Positions 33,310 through 45,699 of a stretch of DNA of 64,000 bases are shown here, piece by piece (the stretch's first letter is position 1; each line of letters begins with the position of its first letter). Location: positions 1,178,001 to 1,242,000 of the forward strand of contig CACVBU010000758.1 in NCBI GenBank assembly GCA_902728285.1, read 5' to 3'. This DNA is from Clytia hemisphaerica (lineage: Eukaryota; Cnidaria; Hydrozoa; Leptothecata; Clytiidae). A program made the position numbers and the translations under genes. Below the pieces are notes generated by a model that worked only from the letters and a program-made list of their open reading frames with translations, was not told the origin of the DNA and made no database searches.

Positions 33310-36166
33310 GTGAAAGAAAAACAAAAGGCAAAAAAAAATTTAAAACGATACTTGAAACTCGAACCTAAACACGCCTCTTCCAAAGATGTAATACATCTAG
33401 CTTTCTCCCAAATGCAAACAATGTTACAAAGCATTGGATGGTTATGTTAAGGTTATTAAAAAATGAAAAATACCTCTTTTGTGCATCTCTCTTTGTAGCA
33501 AGAAAAGAATATTTTAATAACACAATTTAATTACTAAACCACTCGTCACTGAAAACAGTTGCATCACTTAATAAGGTATTTGAAATCTTTTTGAAGACCC
33601 ACAACAAAAGGTATTAAATAGTAACATAAAATCTGATAGCAAATCTTTTTTTCATTAGTATAAAAATTTCTCATACAAGTTTTCTCTCTCTATAATGAAA
33701 ATAGCAGCAAGTCCAAAAATAGAAAAAAATCCCTGGGGTAAAATATTTCTATATCTGACGTCATCTTGTAATCAATTGAAACAGTGTAGAAAATAGACTA
33801 CAATGAGTACCCGGATGCTAATGCTTCAATCAGAATCAATACTAAAGTAAATAAAGCCAAATATCTGCAGAAAAGACCCCAAAACTATGACCTCTTTTTA
33901 AACACAAAAGAATGTTGGGGACTTAATTTTTCTCCAAGTCTCCCTTTCCCGAAACATAGTATTTTGACCTAAGCCAGGTCCAAAAGGTTGTTTTACCTTG
34001 ATAGGGTCCTGAATTTGTATACACCTCAAACACCTAAAAACACACTAACTAACTATGTTGCAATGAAATAAAAAATACCTCACGTATACCACTAAAACAC
34101 ATAAAACATTTTATTTTTTCTTTCACCCTACATTTCTTTTCTAAGGCTTCTTTATACAAATATTGGTAATCGTGTCAACAAGTTTAATGTTACATCATAT
34201 CTATCATCAAAAATGAAATACCAGGGATTAAATTAATATGGCATCAAATAAAATGTAGATTATCAGTTATCATGTAAGTAAATAAAAAAAATTTAAACCC
34301 TTTCGTGGCCAGTTTTTTTTAAACCTAAGAAAAAAAACTTCTCAACGTTATTCAATTCTCCAGAGTCTCGATTTAACATCTTTTTAGAAACCCCATGCAC
34401 TAGAGTTTTCTTTAATGGGGGTTTAATATAAGTTATAAATCAAACAGCTGAAAAAATGATGATGGAAAATAGAGTCATAAAAACCAGAACTCTCAGACAA
34501 CAAGACGATTATGAGATACTAAGAGGATTACAATCTTTTGTATTTGAGGAATTCCAAACCAATAGAAAATTTTTTTCCAAACAAAGATATCAGTTAACTC
34601 CAATAAAGCATAGAAATCTTTATAAAACTTCAACTAAGAGGTTAGACTATTTCAGGTTAATGGAAATCTATACTATAAGGCTGTTTGTTTACTGACCGTA
34701 AATATGCCAGGAAAAACATCATTTGATTTTACAAGCTAAATAGATGGTCTGCATTATGTAATTTTGGAGAGAAGACATTCCACTGCCAAGAGCTTTTGCA
34801 AACTCTTCTTGCAAACTTGTGACCTCAGCTGAAATTATCTTTAACCTGGCTTTAACTTTAGTAATTTCATTTTGGCTTTAATATTTCTGTTTGACATTAT
34901 TTTTTCCATTTTAAATTAAATATTGAGTTCCAGGAACTTCCCAAAAATTAATCTCTCGCAGCAAAACGAGGAAATATAACCATAATTTGGATCTGATTCA
35001 TGAAATTTTTTCCCAATCTCTGTCTTATCATTAACATGTCACTGAATTAACATTTTAACCAAGTAATGATGTTCAACACCACTCAATCATCTATTTTTCT
35101 ACTGGCAACAATTCTTCATTTTGGGAGCATCATCTTGATGGGTCCAACTATGTCTATAGCTATCGTCTTTACACAAAAAAGCGGAGCTTGAAATTGATGG
35201 ATATGAGCTTCCTTGTATGTAAAGAAATTTTGTCAAACTCAAATATGGCAGAGATAATGAAGGCGTGGCATCTAGACGGCCAAAAATATTCTGCACGCAA
35301 AGCTCTAGAATTCTTAGATCTCAATTCAGGAGTGCAGAATAGTATTTTCATAACATACATCACACCATAAAAAATGACTCTTACACACCACCAATCAGCT
35401 GCAACAAATAGCAGCTGAAAACAACTATGAAAATAATAAAAATTTAATCAGTGTTTTAGAGTGCTTTCCAATATATATTACGATTAAATTATGGGTCAAC
35501 ATTGAGAAAAGCTATATTTTCTTATTTGGTTAAAGGGAATTTCCCCAAAATATGAAAATCCGTTTATTAAGGCGAATAAGAATTTTCCGGGAAAAACCAC
35601 TTCAGCCATTCTTTAGAGAATCTTGCCCTCCATCTTTGTACAAAAAATCAGAAAAAAGTGATGACAGGATTTTGCATTAAGTCCAAGCTTTATATTTACC
35701 TAAAGTCTTTCAATGTGTTATCTAAAAGAATATTTAAATATTTGCATTAAAGTAAATATTTTCTTCGCCCCATATAAGTACAAAGCAAAAGGTCATTATC
35801 TTAGTTTTTTTTCTTTTTCCTGTTCTCTCTCTTAGACTTTGATCTAATTATAAGAAAACATATGTAAATTTTCAAATCAATTATTCTTATACACCCCTGT
35901 CTCCTTTATAAAAATCCAATTGACCAAAACGTTATTTAAACGTTCTTCGAAATTAAATATAGGTCATTAATTGTATCCTTTTGTATTATCTGCATCATAT
36001 CGAGTAGTGTCATAATACTTATTGAGATTGGTTTGTAGAGGGCTTTATATTCAATAACTATAATAATATTTTTGTCAAATAATGTCACTTTGTCAATAAT
36101 AGGCAAAAGTTCAATGAGCACCTCCAAAAATCTCTCTTTTAGCATTTTCTACTAGAAATTTCTATC
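33310..36166. other. AT-rich intergenic stretch
   Basis: I see no gene, RNA or repeat boundary I can support. Only short random frames occur. Confidence 0.4.
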
Positions 36167-36168
36167 TA

Positions 36169-36397
36169 CACGTTTTTTTTTATAAGAACATAAGGCTTCG
36201 AGGCCCAAAAATTTAAGAACATACAAAGGCTTTGGAGACTTAAAAACATGCAATTTCTTAAGAAATTACATCAAAATGCTCAAAAAATGCTCAAAATAAG
36301 AACATTTCAAGAACATTTTTTAGGCTTTAAATCCAAAAAACTAAGAACATCCGAAGGCTTCAAAAATTTTTGACGTTCTTATATAAAAAAAAATGTG
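36169..36397. mobile_element. TA-flanked MITE (CACGTTTTTTATAAGAAC family), copy 2
   Basis: CACGTTTTTTTTTATAAGAA at the left and GTTCTTATATAAAAAAAAAT then GTG at the right, each next to TA. AAGGCTTCGA and AAGAACAT words match the other copies. Confidence 0.75.
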
Positions 36398-37559
36398 TAG
36401 TGAAAGCATCTTATTCAGCACATTAATAATTCTAATTATAATGAAGTTTAAAAAGGCCATATTAAATGACCCTGTCAATATTCTGGCTTGAAAGGGTCAT
36501 TTGTAAATCAGGTTTGTAATAAAATCAAGTCATGTCTAAATATTCTCTGCCATCTACTTCAGTTACGTCTGCTCCAATGAAACAGGGGCATACTTACTTA
36601 TTTTAAATTTTCAGATCGACTGATTCTTATAAATAAAGCTAATTGAGCAAACAAAATATTTTTCTCCTACGAAAGAGTGTGTCTCGACAAAATGTGTGTA
36701 GTCTGTAAACTTTATAGAAAAAGCGGGGGAAAATAAAGTGAAGAGCACCAAAAAAGAGAGAAAATACTTTCATGTCTTCAAAACGCTATAAGACAAGAAG
36801 TTGAAATTTTTTTAACACCAAATTTTCAGATTAGGTCGATTATTTTAAAGGTATTTTCGAGCAATTTTGAGGTATATACATTGAATATTAAGTATTAGGT
36901 AGTAAGTATTAAGTAGTAGGTATTAGGCGTTTTAGACCTGCCCAAAAAAATTCCCCAATATTCTGATTTTTGGAAAATATTTTCCCCAATTTTCCAATTT
37001 TTTGGAAAAATTTCCCGATTTCTGATGCCGGAAAACCGAAAAAACTGGGTTATGAATTTGGAATTTGCCTTGAAATTTTTATCTCATGCAAAATGAACAT
37101 CTCAAGTTGGCAGGTCTTCATTTGAGGGCTATCTATGCATGGTGTTACGTTAGCCTCCACTGATGCAAGTTACCCAACCTCACAGTATACAGTATAAAAT
37201 ATAACGTGAGTGGTCCTAAATCCGACAGCCCTAATTCCGATGGGGTATTTCAAAGATACAAACTAAAATAAAAACAAACCTTTCGCTGTGACGCAACAAA
37301 GATACCAAAGTGTCAACTAAACTGAGAGATTTGATACATTGAACCCATTAAATCAAATAACATTTGTTAAAGTTTTAAACACAAACAACGGATTCAGAAC
37401 AGAAGGTAATTATTTGAAATTACTAATAATTTTTACAACTCACACTTTTTTTATCACATTAATGTTTTGTCAGATAGTCCCAAGTTAGAGCAGTTGACAG
37501 TAGTTTATCGTTCAACTTTGGAGAGGGAATTAATGTTTGTAAACATAGAATTTTTTTAA

Positions 37560-38887
37560 GGGGTCACTCACATATCGATTCTTCCCACGACTAACGTCAA
37601 ATTGATGCTAATTTGAAACCCCCCCCCACCCCCACCTCTTAACGTCAAAGTTCAAAAATTATCAAAAATCGATGAAAATTTTCTCCTTCACTTTCATCGT
37701 TGTTTCGTCAGCCATCTTTAATTTCGCTACGGCTTGCTCAGGCAGTTTACATTTAAAAAATAATGGAGATAATTTCTAAACTTTTTTCAGAAAATTGCCG
37801 GAATTAATTATCTCCATAATCATAATTAACAGAAAAGCCGCATTTCACAAAAAAAAGACCGACTTTCGGCAAAATTCAAGGGCCGTGCGGACCGTCTGAA
37901 CAAAAGGAAACTAGGATAAATGCGAGTATTTAGCCTAAATAGGATAAATTATCCTAGCTAGGATAAAATCTATATCCTAATTAGGATAAAAGGAAGAAAA
38001 ACTTGATTTACTGAATAAACTTTGAGATCCGCGTCGAGATTTGCATGAATTTGAGTAATTTAGAACAAGCAAAGTATGCTTGTGAAGTCTCATCTCCCAG
38101 TCAGCGTGCGTTCAGAAGTTATTCAATTTTCAAGAAGTACTTTACAAACTCCAAATGTTAAGCATCGAACTTTCTTGGTGATAACTTTGCTTATGATGAT
38201 TGTTTTTTAAACAAAATCTTCAAATAGAGACATACATAAACAAAACAAGATATAAAACAGCGAACACTTTTGACACTTTCATTCAATCAAACTTGTTTTA
38301 AAGTTTTTATTATTTTATGACGGGAAAAGCGCGTAACACATAAAATATTATGTTCTATTCCTCCTAATTAAGCTATTCTATCTTAGTTAGGATAAGTGTT
38401 TTATATTTTCTTACTCCGCGCTAATAAGAAGTTCATATATTTGGTTAAAATCAATCTTTTCTGTGTGCATAATTGATTAAAAGAGTAAAGCAGACGCGGA
38501 TCTGTATCATTCTTCCAATATTTCAATTTGAATTTTTCACATAGTTTAACTAGGATAAATCATCCTATCTAGGATAAATATTCTAGCCTATTTAGGATAA
38601 AAGCCTAACTAGGATAATTTATCCTATAGTTTGCAATAGTTCTTGACTGGTAAACATCGGGCCGTTTGTTTTGGTTAAAATTTTTGTAAAATAGCGAAGC
38701 GAACGAATATTTAGGTATGTAAAAGGAGGAAAAGAAATATGGAAAGTAACATTTGTCACGGAATAAATGTATTAAAAATCGATATTTCTGGTGAAATTTC
38801 TTAGCGTCAAAGACTCTAACCCACCCAACCACCCCTTCGCGTCAATTTGACGTAAGTCGTGGGAAGAATCGATATGTGAGTGACCCC
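37560..38887. mobile_element. Middle element of the nest (GGGGTCACTCACATATCG ends)
   Basis: GGGGTCACTCACATATCGAT and a further 27 bp pair with the complement ending 38887. TAA flanks both ends (37557-37559 and 38888-38890). The arms include TCTTCCCACGACT...ACGTCAAATTGA. Confidence 0.8.
37908..38635. mobile_element. Innermost element with TAGGATAAAT-repeat arms
   Basis: Both ends (37908-37993 and 38549-38635) consist of clustered TAGGATAA / TTATCCTA words in roughly mirrored order. About 550 bp of unrelated AT-rich sequence lies between. Fold-back structure; the target duplication was not resolved. Confidence 0.6.
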
Positions 38888-39214
38888 TAATAACAGTTAT
38901 TTGGGGGGGGGTCGGAATTAGGCAGGGGTGTCGGATTTAGGACCACTCACGGTACAGAGATAATCACCATTTGGCTGGACAAACTCTGCCCCAATCAAAT
39001 AGCTACAGCAGCCAAACAAAGAAGTCTTCATTCGAAAACATCACCCCCCTTTGTTGTTGTACAACCAGAAGATACCCTAACTTGGTCCCTCCCCTAAATT
39101 CGACACCCTTTTCTAGAGCTGAAAAATTAAAAAAAGGTCTAAATTATTTTATTTGCTTAGTGGTAAGGGAGGATAGATCTTTTTTCAATCACCGATTCCG
39201 ACTTTCATATTATT

Positions 39215-39895
39215 CCAGACCCGATCAATCGAACTTGTCGAACCAATCGAACAATTGAACTAATCGAACGATTAAAGTTCGATTAAAAAAATTAATCGAA
39301 CTCTAAAATTTTTTAAAAGATTGTGAGTGTTCGATTAAGTTCGATCAACGGGTTTGGGTTCGATCAGTTCGATAAACCAATTTTGTTCGACAAGTTTATG
39401 CTGCTCCGCCACCGTATATTAGCTTCTTTACAAAGCCAAATTCGGAATGTAAATCGGAAAATTACTTCCGATAGCAGATTACACACTTTTCCTGTATCCT
39501 TTTTAGCGCCAGAAGAGGTGGTTTATTGGGGCGGGCACAGTATTCCGCCACTCGGCCGCATGCGAAATCGCAACAGAGGGGCTACGGACTTTTTTCCGGA
39601 TAGTACAAATATCCGAGTACAGTAAACGTCAAGCTGTTAAGTCCGGGAACTGTCGAAATTGGCAATCGCGTGCCAGAAAAAAGTTTTTGCAAGTGAGGGA
39701 AGATATGAGTATTTTTAATATCATCGAACTAATCGAACTTTTTACTGACCGAACTAATCGAACTGCTGTTGCTTCAAAAATTGTGAGTGTTCGATTAGGT
39801 TCGATTAATTTTTTTAATCGAACTTTAATCGTTCGATAGAGTTCAATTAGTTCGATTGTTCGATTGATTCAACAAGTTTGATTGATTGGGTCTGG
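39215..39895. mobile_element. Fold-back element built of ATCGAAC words
   Basis: Arms of about 85 bp, CCAGACCCGATCAATCGAAC... and the complement ending GATTGGGTCTGG, are made largely of (A/T)TCGAAC repeats. ATTATT flanks it on both sides (39209-39214 and 39896-39901). The paralogue at 61452-61457 has a single ATTATT. Confidence 0.8.
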
Positions 39896-39913
39896 ATTAT
39901 TCCTATCTCTAGA

Positions 39914-40399
39914 GGGGTGCATGTCACTAGTCCGACACTTTCTAGTCCGACAGTAAAATAGTTTTTGTCCGAAAACAAAAGATTTTTCACTGATATAATA
40001 TTGATTAAAGTTCAATTTGAGGGCATTTTGACATAATTAGAAATAAAGAACCACAAACTTTAATTCCAGCCCCCTCCCTCTCCAAAAAAAAGAAGAAGGG
40101 TCGTAAAAACAGCTAAATCCAATTTCTTGACTCTTGCAAGCCTATTCTTAATAAGCTTCCCAAGATTTAAGAAAAGTCGGGTTTATGGGTCCAACCTCAA
40201 AATCGGAACTTTGGATTTTTATAAGCACGTGGTTGCTTATAAAAGATGTGCCCTCTTCGGCGATTCATATTTCGTTTTATGTTTTTTTTGACTCGTTGTC
40301 GGACAAAATTGTTGTCGGAATACTGACGCATTCGTCAAATCCAATGTTGGACATTTTTACTGTCGGGCTAGAAAGTGTCGGACTACTGACGACCTCCCC
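39914..40399. mobile_element. Element with GGGGTGCATGTCACTAGTCC ends
   Basis: The 40-bp left arm (containing GTCCGACACTTTCTAGTCC) pairs with the right arm ending CGACCTCCCC. TCTAGA flanks both ends (39908-39913 and 40400-40405). The paralogue has one TCTAAA at 61464-61469. Confidence 0.8.
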
Positions 40400-40944
40400 T
40401 CTAGAGAAGGGTGTCGAAATTAGAAGACGGATGTCGCCGAGATTAGACCAACTTACGGTACGACAGACTTGCTTACAGACAATGAAAACATCAAACTCAA
40501 CTAGTTGGATAGGCTGTGAAGCCACAAAGAGGTAAGACCTTAACAGCCTACCTACCTGACTGAAGTCTCTGAACCTTCTTTTCCTCTATATACCTCTTGT
40601 CTTCTTGTCCTCTGCTCTGGCTGGTCTTGTTTGTCCAAATAAATCCAAAAATGAAAATGCCAAAGTGGAATGCGCTGTAATTGTATAAGTTCACTCTTTA
40701 CTTCATAATATATAAGTATAAATCATAAAAACGTAAGATACCATGCAGATAGTTGAAGAATGATCGACGCTGGGTTTTGTGATTTGTCACCCCTTTCACC
40801 TCTCACCTGTGATTTCTGGCGCTCTAGAGACGACTGCAGCGAATCCGCCATTTATAAATGCTTCTCAACTATAGCAGCGGGCATTCAAATGACCGGAACT
40901 CGATAGGTCCAGTTCAAAATACCGGACAGCCCACAGATATCTGT

Positions 40945-41217
40945 AAAGCCCGAAGGGCTAGATTTGCGGCTTTAATCGAAAAGTGAAGCCTAGGTTTGGA
41001 AGGATTTCCTACCAAAGTCACGTGACTAAAATATGCAATTTCACCGGTTTGAGAGATGTGAAATAGCGTTTGCCACCTACGTTTTTTGATCTCGCGCTCC
41101 GAAAACAATTAAAATACTAGATCCTATCCATCGGCACGAAATTTGAAAAGTCCAAATTTAGCTTCATTTTTTTTTGCTGGAGAAAGCTTAAAGTTGCCTA
41201 TCTAGCCCTTCGGGCTT
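40945..41217. mobile_element. MITE, AAGCCCGAAGGGCTAGA family, with 10-bp flanking repeat
   Basis: AAAGCCCGAAGGGCTAGAT at the left and ATCTAGCCCTTCGGGCTT at the right, flanked by AGATATCTGT on both sides (40935-40944 and 41218-41227). Nine- to ten-base duplications suggest a Mutator-type mobiliser. The related copy at 18315-18618 lies in an ACSBG intron. Confidence 0.75.
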
Positions 41218-41569
41218 AGATATCTGTGGGACAGCCTCATTCCTATGGCGGAAGCCCAAATGTACTAGGTTTGCGCCCCGTAAACCTAGGTTTGTGCTTT
41301 AAAACCTGGGTTTGCGGGTTTAGGGCTTTTTACTTAGGTTTACATGACTAACCAATCAATGCTCACATATATCACCCTCGACCCCATGGCTTATCTAACC
41401 CCCTTACGCTATTGATGATTCTGATGGACGCGTTGACGGGGGATATAAGCCCTGGTGCACTTTAAAAACGAAAGTACATTTAGGCATGTACGCGAAACGT
41501 ATGTCGATTAGCATAATCCCGCCATTTTACAAATTCCGAGAATTTGAAAAAATCAAAACAAGCTAAATA

Positions 41570-41813
41570 ATGGCTGATGTAAATAGTAAATTTAAAAGTC
41601 AAAGACAGATTCTCAAAATGAAGAAGTTGAAGTATGAAGAACTCTTGGCAAACCAATCAATTGACAAAATTGCAAAATGTCATTTAAATGAAACTTGATT
41701 GGCAGAGAAAGATACTACGAGACCTTGATAAGCAGTCTATCCCTGCACTGAGCGAACTGGAACTGCTTGTAAAACGATTTTTTACAGAAAGACAAAAGGA
41801 CTATGGAAAATAG
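41570..41813 (+). pseudogene. Small unrecognised gene, broken by one base
   Basis: ATG at 41570 opens MADVNSKFKSQRQILKMKK and runs to residue 42. One extra base in the A run near 41691 gives TGA. In the next frame LDWQRKILRDLDKQ continues directly to ERQKDYGK and TAG at 41813. The two halves have matching composition (Lys/Glu/Leu-rich, likely helical) and join without a gap, giving about 80 residues. About 300 bp of G/C-richer, non-repetitive sequence precedes the ATG, as a promoter might. I do not recognise the family. It could be a young pseudogene, a sequencing error, or chance. Confidence 0.35.
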
Positions 41814-43638
41814 TTTAAAGATTCACTCGAAAAGACCCTCTGCTGTCCACATATAATTGTTTTGCTTGAACTGATTTCCAACAGCAATCTTGCATGTTTC
41901 TTTATAATCTGATCACTCGTGATGAATGACTGACTGATGTTTATACATTTTGACATCTATCTTGTCCATGACCATGGGCATCAGGAGTATGAAAAAGAAA
42001 AAAGCATACATCTCCAGTGATTGCTTGACTGGTAGTCAAAATGAACTGATCGGTGAAGAAGCTTTTTCAGAAAAACTTGAGATTACGTACAATACAAACT
42101 CACTGCAAAAATGTTCTGGTTATGGTTTATACAATTAAAAGCTTGGCAATTATGTGAACAATTCTAATCAACTGATGAATGTGTAAAAGCAAGAAACTTC
42201 AAGTATTGAAAAAGAAATAAATCTGTTTCTTTAATGTTTACCATGAAACAATTCTTTAAACATATTCTATTACCAGACTGAAAATTTATTTATATTGACC
42301 GTCAAAAAGTATACAAATTAGTATGGTATATACAGTGTGTATATTGGACTAAATTTGACAAAAAATGTTGAAGCTGGAAGTATTTTTTTTATCGGGATAA
42401 AATTTATGCAAACATATAACAAATCTGTCATCTAGATTATCAATTAATGACATTTAGACTTTTTTGGATTTCAGTTGAATTTATTCTGACCTAAAGATTA
42501 TGTTTCACTGTCGTCATCATGTTCTGATTTACTACATAAAAAAATTTTTGGAAAGTTTTCCATAGAGTCTTCAGTTTTTAACCTATTTTGAGGAGTACAG
42601 TCATCTAAAGTAACATTGACAAATTTTTTTTCATAAGCTGTATTAAGTGTCAAATTTTATTATTTTATAGATGAATATTTCTGGATAGTGGTCAGTGGAT
42701 GGATGTATAAAACACTAAATTTGGTCAACTATTTCCGTTATTACGGGATTTTAGGTTTTGCCTGAAAAGGCTTATGATGACGTCATCACAAAACTTTAAA
42801 CCTTCATAACTTTTGATAGGAAGATTTTGAAAGCATGTTTTATACCTCGATTTTCGTCAGCATTTCATGCTCTTTCCGCTGATACCATCAGATTTTAAAT
42901 ATTTTCAAAATAATAAATTTTTGCTAAGCCACCTGATGACGTCATCTGGCAGGTGGCCAGGTGGCAAAATTTGGTGTTACTGTTTAAAATTAAGTTTTAG
43001 ACCCTCTAAGGATCATCTGTGCCAAATTTCATGCTTTAATCACCATCTGAAGTATTTTTGTGCTAACAGACCTCACTAGGACATTGTTTCAAAAGATAGC
43101 AATCAACTACATTTTGGTCAAAATTTCAGAATAGAACTTTAAGATTATATATGTCTTTTCAGTTCAAGTTCTGTTATTTTGATACAAAATGATTGAGAAA
43201 ATTACTACAAAAAATTGAATACATATCTCTGCTTTTTTTTTGTAAATGTCACATTTTCTTTGGAGCAAAGCTGTTTCATTTTAAAGCATCTGATACTTTG
43301 AAGCTGAAAGGACTGATAAAACAAGATTAATTTTTGGAACTTTTTTCAATCAAAAATTACGAACCATTAAAGGCAAAAATAAAATTTGGAATTTGTACTT
43401 TACCTTCACTGTTCTCGAGACTTGACAAAATTGATAATAATACCTTGAAGGAAGAAATTTTGGCAGGAATTTAATTTGGCGGGTGGTTGAAAAAGTTTTT
43501 TCAGAGGAATTTAATTTGGCGGATTGCTAGAAAAAAGAAAGAAAAAGTAAGTACGCAGAAAAAAAAATTCACAGCCCTTTTTTTGCTTGTAAAATTGATT
43601 GAAAGAGAATAAAAAGAGAATTATTATTCGCTTGTTCC
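41814..43638. other. Intergenic stretch with two CRE-like palindromes
   Basis: TGATGACGTCATCA (42775-42788) and GATGACGTCATC (42935-42946) are perfect palindromes containing the CRE core TGACGTCA. The surrounding 42700-43080 reads like a diverged repeat. A direct repeat AGGAATTTAATTTGGCGG occurs near 43463 and 43504. No gene seen. Confidence 0.4.
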
Positions 43639-43641
43639 TTA

Positions 43642-44003
43642 AGGTCGCTACCCACTCAGCATTTTATGGTCGTCGAACAAGGCGCGCGGCTTAATTATTG
43701 CATAAATTACATAAATCAAGCCTTCAAAGGTCGCCTTGAGCGCAACAAGAGTTGAAACTTTTCAACTTTTTTCGCTAGGCTGTGCGGCTTCCCTATTGTT
43801 CTTTTTTAAATAGCCAATCAGAAGAGACATTTAACTCTCTTGTACCGTGTGCAAAAAGATATCAACAATAGAAAAAAGAAAAAATGTGCAGCATATCTCC
43901 CCTTTATTTCGGATCAGTGGAATGGGAAAAGCGTTCTGCGACCAAAGCGCCCGAGCTGTGCGCCTTGTTCGACGACCATAAAATGCTGAGTGGGTAGCGA
44001 CCT
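43642..44003. mobile_element. Harbinger-like MITE with 43-bp perfect inverted repeats
   Basis: 43642-43684 (AGGTCGCTACCCACTCAGCA...) is exactly complementary to 43961-44003. TTA flanks both ends (43639-43641 and 44004-44006). The perfect arms suggest recent activity. The 276-bp interior has no coding capacity. Confidence 0.85.
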
Positions 44004-44080
44004 TTACAAAATATCAGCTGTTTCTCTCTCATGGGAAAAGGGGAAAACCCAAGCCTTTTGAATTTGATTTTTTTTTCAGC

Positions 44081-44222
44081 CAGGGGGGGGGGGGGTGTGA
44101 ATGAAAAAAGTACGTACTCACCAGGGGGTATAGCTATTTGCATCTGCTTGCCTATAGGGGGAGGGGTATATATATACTCAATTTTTGACATTTTAGTGCG
44201 TACGTACTATGTGGATGGCCCC
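44081..44222. mobile_element. Short MITE with poly-G and AGTACGTAC ends
   Basis: The left GGGGGG...GAATGAAAAAAGTACGTAC and right GTGCGTACGTACTATGTGGAT with GGCCCC form imperfect inverted ends. It shares words with the decayed repeats at 9559-10110. Confidence 0.5.
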
Positions 44223-45408
44223 TAAGTAACCCCAAAGTTCTATTTGAAACACTAATTTTTAGCATAAAAGAACCACTTTATATACTGTGCTATTTGCCCA
44301 AATTAGTTTTTGCCAAAATTAAAAATTGCATTTCTCTTCAAAACCACATTTATAAAAAATTCTATTTTATTTAGCTCCTTGCCAAAATAAGTTCTCTCCA
44401 AAGTAATTGTATTCCCCAAATTCTTATTTTTTCGCAATTTTTGCCTCTTGCTGATTTCACCATTTTATCTCCAATTGTCCCTTTTCGTTAAATAATTGTT
44501 TTTCAGTGAAGTGAAAGTAACAAAGATCAAGCATTTTCAATTTTAATTGTTACACAGTGCATAAAGTGTCCATCAATATTTTCTTTCTTATTATTTAAAC
44601 CAGTTAAACATCATAACAGTGGCCAAATGTTTAAAATTAACTTCAACTGACACTGATGACTGAGCAATGCATTTAGTTATTTAGCATCCTGGAAAACCAG
44701 GGCTAACAAATAGTGCAATCTCTCAGAGTTTTTATAGCTCATGCTTATTCCAATCAGCCAATTAGTCACAAAAGCAAGATGCAATGATGATGTTGAGGAC
44801 ATGATACTTTTCATGTTTTTACCTTTACACACAAAAACATTATGTTGTTGTACAAAAATCTGATTGAATTCATCCTACTGCTACTGTCACTGTCGTTCAT
44901 CGTTCCCAGCTGTGGTGACATGATATGGGTGGACAATTGGAGTTTACGTTCTTGAGGCTGGATATAAAAATTATATCGGCTACTTTTTGGATGAGCAGCA
45001 TCAGCAGAGTCAGCAGCAAAGCATTAGAGCTGTTGAAAATGTTTTGTTTATTTTTCACATAATCTAAAAGTGAGAAAGAAAGCAATAATTTCAAGGTTGA
45101 AATTTCTTTAGATTTGCTGAGTGTGTTTACACCAACCCTAAAACTTCACCACAAAAAAATATCCATATCAGAGAGCCAAATTTAAAAAACAGTAATTGGA
45201 AGTTGAGACTTATTGCAAGGGTACTAATTTATTTTGAGCCAGTAAAAAAACATTAAAAGACAGAGGAAAGCCATTCTCTATTCCAAACAGCAAACACAGT
45301 CATTTTCTACTTGCATTTCCCTTCCAAATGTCCAAATCAACTTAGTAAGTGTGCTCGCAGCTCGGCTGTACTTGTCTTCGCAACATATTGCCCACACTCA
45401 AGCTGCCA
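44223..45408. other. Intergenic stretch
   Basis: No gene or repeat boundary that I can support. Confidence 0.4.
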
Positions 45409-45699
45409 GAGTCCTATCAGGGGGGATCGGGTTCAATAATCCGAAATGATAAGCCTTCGTCGAACATAGAGGTCGTCGTCGCCGCGCATAGAGGCCGTGG
45501 TCGGACATAGAGGTCGTCGCCGGACATAGAGGTCGTGGTCGGATATAGAAGTCGTCGTCGTTCATAGAGGTCTCAGCCCAATTTTTTTCGGTCTTTATTT
45601 TATAAGTTCTGGTCTGGAAATTTGACAACACAGTCTTCAAAATAACACCTTATCGTATTTGTGTATAGCAAAGTCACGGCAGAACGTCGTCTTCTTCGA

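Larger units (their letters stand above)
37202..38954. mobile_element. Outer element of a three-level nest (TAACGTGAGTGG ends)
   Basis: TAACGTGAGTGGTCCTAAAT plus CCGACAGCCCTAATTCCGA at the left pairs with TCGGAATTAGG...GTCGGATTTAGGACC plus ACTCACGGTA at the right, an imperfect arm of about 45 bp. The element is filled by the two inner elements below. No reading frame. Just to its left (37122-37196) is a single end of the family described at 56372. Confidence 0.75.
39073..40460. mobile_element. Host element of a second nest (TACCGTAACTTGG family)
   Basis: The left end TACCCTAACTTGG and right end ACCAACTTACGGTA match the intact 223-bp copy at 61299-61521. Comparing the two shows that this copy is split twice, by the elements at 39215-39895 and 39914-40399. 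Confidence 0.75.
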
